DNA of 6,502 nucleotides. Source: Methanomassiliicoccales archaeon (GTDB lineage Archaea; Thermoplasmatota; Thermoplasmata; Methanomassiliicoccales; JACIVX01). Under the pieces are notes generated by a model. It was given only the letters and a program-made list of their open reading frames with translations, did not search any database and was not told where the DNA came from. Where the stretch lies: contig JAJRAG010000054.1 in NCBI GenBank assembly GCA_028682925.1, forward strand, positions 1 through 6,502. Direction: 5' to 3'. Shown piece by piece: positions 4,569 through 6,502 of this stretch (position 1 is the stretch's first letter; every line of letters starts with the position of its first letter). A program made the translations under genes and the position numbers.

Positions 4569-5849
4569 TCAATTGTACTTCCCGTAAGAGTTCATGCCAG
4601 AGAATCTGGCCCTCGTGCCCAGTGTCTCTTCAATTCGAAGCAACCGATTGTACTTCGCCGTCCTCTCTGCCCTCGTCGGTGCTCCAGACTTGATCTGCCC
4701 GCAACCTAGAGCGACAGCAATATCGGAAATCGAAGTGTCTTCCGTCTCACCTGAACGATGGCTAACAATGACGCCGTACCCTGACCGAAGTGAGAAGGCA
4801 GCTGCTTCAAATGACTCAGTGATCGTTCCGATCTGGTTTACCTTGAGCAGCAGGGCGTTCGCTGCCCCAATCTCGACGCCTTTCTTGATCCTCTCAACAT
4901 TTGTGACAAAAAGGTCGTCGCCTACAATCTGCACCTTGGCACCCAAACGCTTGGTTAGGAGGGCGGTCTCTTCAAAGGAGTTTTCCTCAAGAGGATCTTC
5001 TAAGCTTAGAATCGGATAGTCTCTGGCCAGACCTTCATAGAAATCAATCATCTCATCCGCCTTCAACTTCTTTCCATCAATCTCGTAGAAATCATGGGAA
5101 AAGAACTCGCTCGCGGCCGAATCAAGGGCCATAAACACATCTTTGCCAGGAGAATGTCCCGAAACCCGAATCGCTTCTTCGATGACATCAAGGGCCTCCC
5201 TCGTGTCGCCAATTGGCGGCGCAAACCCTCCCTCATCCCCCACATTGGTCGAATTCGAACCATAAGACGCTCTCAGAATCTCCTTTAGTGCATGATATAT
5301 CTCGGACCCGATTCTGTATGCTTCCGAAAATGACTTCGCGCCTGCAGGAACTATCATGAACTCTTGTATCCTAAGATTGCTACCAGCATGTTTTCCACCG
5401 TTGATTATGTTCATCATCGGAACAGGGAGTAGATTGCTGCCAGTCCCGAGGTATTCATGCAACGATAAATCCGCAGCCATTGAACCCGCTCTAGCGCATG
5501 CCATTGATACGGCGGTGATCGCATTTCCTCCGAGCCTCGCCTTGTTCATCGTGCCGTCCAACTCGATCATGGTCTTGTCGATTTCCTTCTGACAGGTCAC
5601 GTCCATGCCTTCGAGTCTGGGTCCAATAATCCTCCTGACATTCTCCACCGCGTTCATCACACCCTTGCCACCGAAACGCTTTCCTCCATCCCTCAATTCG
5701 AGTACCTCGTACTTACCAGTAGATGCGCCCGAAGGTGCTATGCCTGTGGCGACGAGCGATGGCGTATGAACCTCTGCTTCGACTGTCGGATTCCCCCTTG
5801 AATCGAGAACCTCTCGAGCCCAAATTCTGATTATCCTAGAGTCTCCCAC
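4569..5849 (-). CDS. eno: Enolase (2-phosphoglycerate dehydratase)
   Basis: A 426-residue enolase interconverting 2-phosphoglycerate and phosphoenolpyruvate in glycolysis/gluconeogenesis; a cytoplasmic, Mg-dependent enzyme. The N-terminus IIRIWAREVLDSRGNPTVEA and mobile loop SGASTG (40-45) are canonical. Numbered from the GTG, catalytic and metal residues are all present: His154 (GGKHAG), Glu163 (QEFM), Glu206 (VGDEGGFAPP), Asp243 (ALDSAASEF), Glu284 (LEDPLEE), Asp311 (VGDDLFVTN), Lys336 (LLLKVNQIGT), the SHRSGE block (363-368) and Lys387 (QIKSGAP). I set the start at GTG 5847-5849 because alignment begins here and a GGGG-containing SD-like AGGGGATG lies upstream. An ATG at 5936 would add 29 residues unlike enolase and overlap the DUF835 gene. 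The spacing of 49 bp suggests co-transcription with that gene. Confidence 0.97.
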   Translation of the reverse strand: MGDSRIIRIWAREVLDSRGNPTVEAEVHTPSLVATGIAPSGASTGKYEVLELRDGGKRFGGKGVMNAVENVRRIIGPRLEGMDVTCQKEIDKTMIELDGTMNKARLGGNAITAVSMACARAGSMAADLSLHEYLGTGSNLLPVPMMNIINGGKHAGSNLRIQEFMIVPAGAKSFSEAYRIGSEIYHALKEILRASYGSNSTNVGDEGGFAPPIGDTREALDVIEEAIRVSGHSPGKDVFMALDSAASEFFSHDFYEIDGKKLKADEMIDFYEGLARDYPILSLEDPLEENSFEETALLTKRLGAKVQIVGDDLFVTNVERIKKGVEIGAANALLLKVNQIGTITESFEAAAFSLRSGYGVIVSHRSGETEDTSISDIAVALGCGQIKSGAPTRAERTAKYNRLLRIEETLGTRARFSGMNSYGKYN

Positions 5850-5898
5850 GAAGACATCCCCTAATCGAGTACCAAGATGGAGAAGACAATGAATTCGA

Positions 5899-6501
5899 TT
5901 ACCTAATAGATTTCGAGGGTGCGTGTTCCATCGCATCTATTATTTCCATATTGCGTTCAAGCAGAGCCATCTCTCGTGTGTCCAGTGCCCGCGGATCAAC
6001 GGAAATCAACAGCCTTGACTTGTACTCCATCACTGCCTCGGTGATATGGTGAATCATCCTCAGTACCTTTGAGAAATCGTTGTTGACCATAAGGAACTCG
6101 ATTCCATCGACAAGAACGATGCTGTCTCCGCTCTTCTCGACGAACCGGATTATCGTATCACTGAGAATCCCGATGTTCGTCGGATTGACGTACACCTTGC
6201 CGAGCTGGTTGCTCAACCATATGATTGGGGTCTTGTCGAGTCCCCACTCCTCTCGAATCGCCTCAGGATGCTGCCTTGTCACGCACAGACCCTGTATCTT
6301 ATGCGTCACCTGATCCACGAAGATCTCGAATGATCTAATCGGCTTCTGTTCTTTGACGACATATCCGAATCCTGGGCGCAACTCATACTTCTTCGCCGAC
6401 TTCATCGCCTTCTCCATTCCATCGGAAGCTGTCCCGATGGTCTTTCCCCTTCCAAATAGCCTAGCGAAGCCGCTTGGTTCCTTCTCCTTTACTTCCAGAA
6501 G
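5899..6501 (-). CDS. DUF835 domain protein, C-terminal part (5' end outside the window)
   Basis: The frame has 200 codons in the window and no stop up to the right edge, so the protein starts beyond it. The ATG at 6417 lacks an SD and is probably internal. Residues before it (LLEVKEKEPSGFARLFGRGK and TIGTASDG) look like a flexible linker. The DUF835 domain follows: LRPGFGYVVKEQKPIRSFEI, QGLCVTRQHPEAIREEWGLD, KTPIIWLSN, SIVLVDGIEFLMVNNDF, and LLISVDPRALDTREMALLER. This family is typical of archaea, is often fused behind sensory or membrane parts, and has no settled biochemical role. The IVLVDG strand resembles a Walker B of RecA-like folds, but no P-loop is seen in the visible part. The gene precedes enolase by 49 bp. 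What lies N-terminal cannot be said. Confidence 0.85.
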   Translation of the reverse strand, partial: LLEVKEKEPSGFARLFGRGKTIGTASDGMEKAMKSAKKYELRPGFGYVVKEQKPIRSFEIFVDQVTHKIQGLCVTRQHPEAIREEWGLDKTPIIWLSNQLGKVYVNPTNIGILSDTIIRFVEKSGDSIVLVDGIEFLMVNNDFSKVLRMIHHITEAVMEYKSRLLISVDPRALDTREMALLERNMEIIDAMEHAPSKSIR

Positions 6502-6502
6502 A

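Noticed and set aside
4409..4595. Minus-strand open frame of about 60 codons just after enolase (contains EISGRFGRNQLPSEAD)
   Set aside because: There is no ATG, GTG or TTG near its beginning, no SD, and no recognisable motif. It is best seen as a chance open frame.
4804..4812. Third copy of GCTTCAAAT, inside enolase
   Set aside because: It encodes part of the conserved SFEAA helix, has no mirrored partner nearby and is far from any promoter, so it is taken as chance.
4594..5592. Plus-strand ORFs of 64-141 codons opposite enolase
   Set aside because: Enolase is intact with all catalytic residues on the other strand; these frames show no domain-like features.
5850..5936. Enolase start at ATG 5936 with 29 extra N-terminal residues
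   Set aside because: The extension does not resemble enolase and overlaps the DUF835 stop region by 38 bp. GTG 5849 matches the family start.
1..6502. tRNA or rRNA genes, CRISPR repeats, insertion sequences
   Set aside because: Both strands were read for cloverleaf signatures, regularly spaced direct repeats and transposase motifs; none was found.

Overview
The window looks like chromosomal DNA of a euryarchaeon, most likely a Thermoplasmatota-type lineage. This rests on a DUF835 protein, a 426-residue archaeal-style enolase, an Lrp/AsnC regulator, a stand-alone minimal nucleotidyltransferase, an acyl-CoA ligase reading frame of the ADP-forming type, TTTAATA-like box A promoters, possible leaderless starts and frequent GTG/TTG starts. 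The lineage is inferred; no rRNA or tRNA gene is visible. No mobile element, CRISPR array or phage gene was seen.

Layout. Almost everything is on the minus strand, so transcription runs right to left. At the right edge is a DUF835 protein (5899-6501) whose frame stays open past the window end. It is followed after 49 bp by enolase (4569-5849, GTG start). A 0.25-kb intergenic region with TATA-like elements and a short leader ORF precedes an OsmC-family protein (about 3841-4278). The OsmC gene converges, with a 26-bp overlap, on the only plus-strand gene, a minimal nucleotidyltransferase (3384 or 3405 to 3866). That gene is divergent from an Lrp/AsnC regulator (2755-3198). A 281-bp gap carries AT-rich promoter-like DNA and what may be a decayed regulator fragment. 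Next comes a small CxC/CxxC zinc-ribbon-like protein (2096-2473). At the left is an operon of two class I CoA-transferase subunits (1033-1965 and 198-1040, overlapping 8 bp) and the start of an acyl-CoA synthetase/ligase with an N-terminal CoA-binding fold (1-157, cut by the window).

How the genes work together. The left operon pairs a GctA/GctB-like enzyme with an ADP-forming CoA ligase. This suggests handling of an organic acid or acyl-CoA, perhaps linked to ATP formation from acyl-CoA, as in amino-acid or organic-acid catabolism. The nearby Lrp/AsnC gene is a plausible regulator, but nothing proves the link. Enolase is a housekeeping glycolysis/gluconeogenesis gene.

Most noteworthy points: (1) the beta subunit of the CoA-transferase lacks the catalytic glutamate of the family (glycine at residue 55), so the pair may be a hydrolase, decarboxylase or lyase rather than a transferase; (2) a perfect 9-bp inverted repeat, ATTTGAAGC-N24-GCTTCAAAT, is centred on the box A promoter of that operon and looks like an operator; (3) the 2.5-2.64 kb gap may hold a relic of a winged-helix/zinc-ribbon gene.
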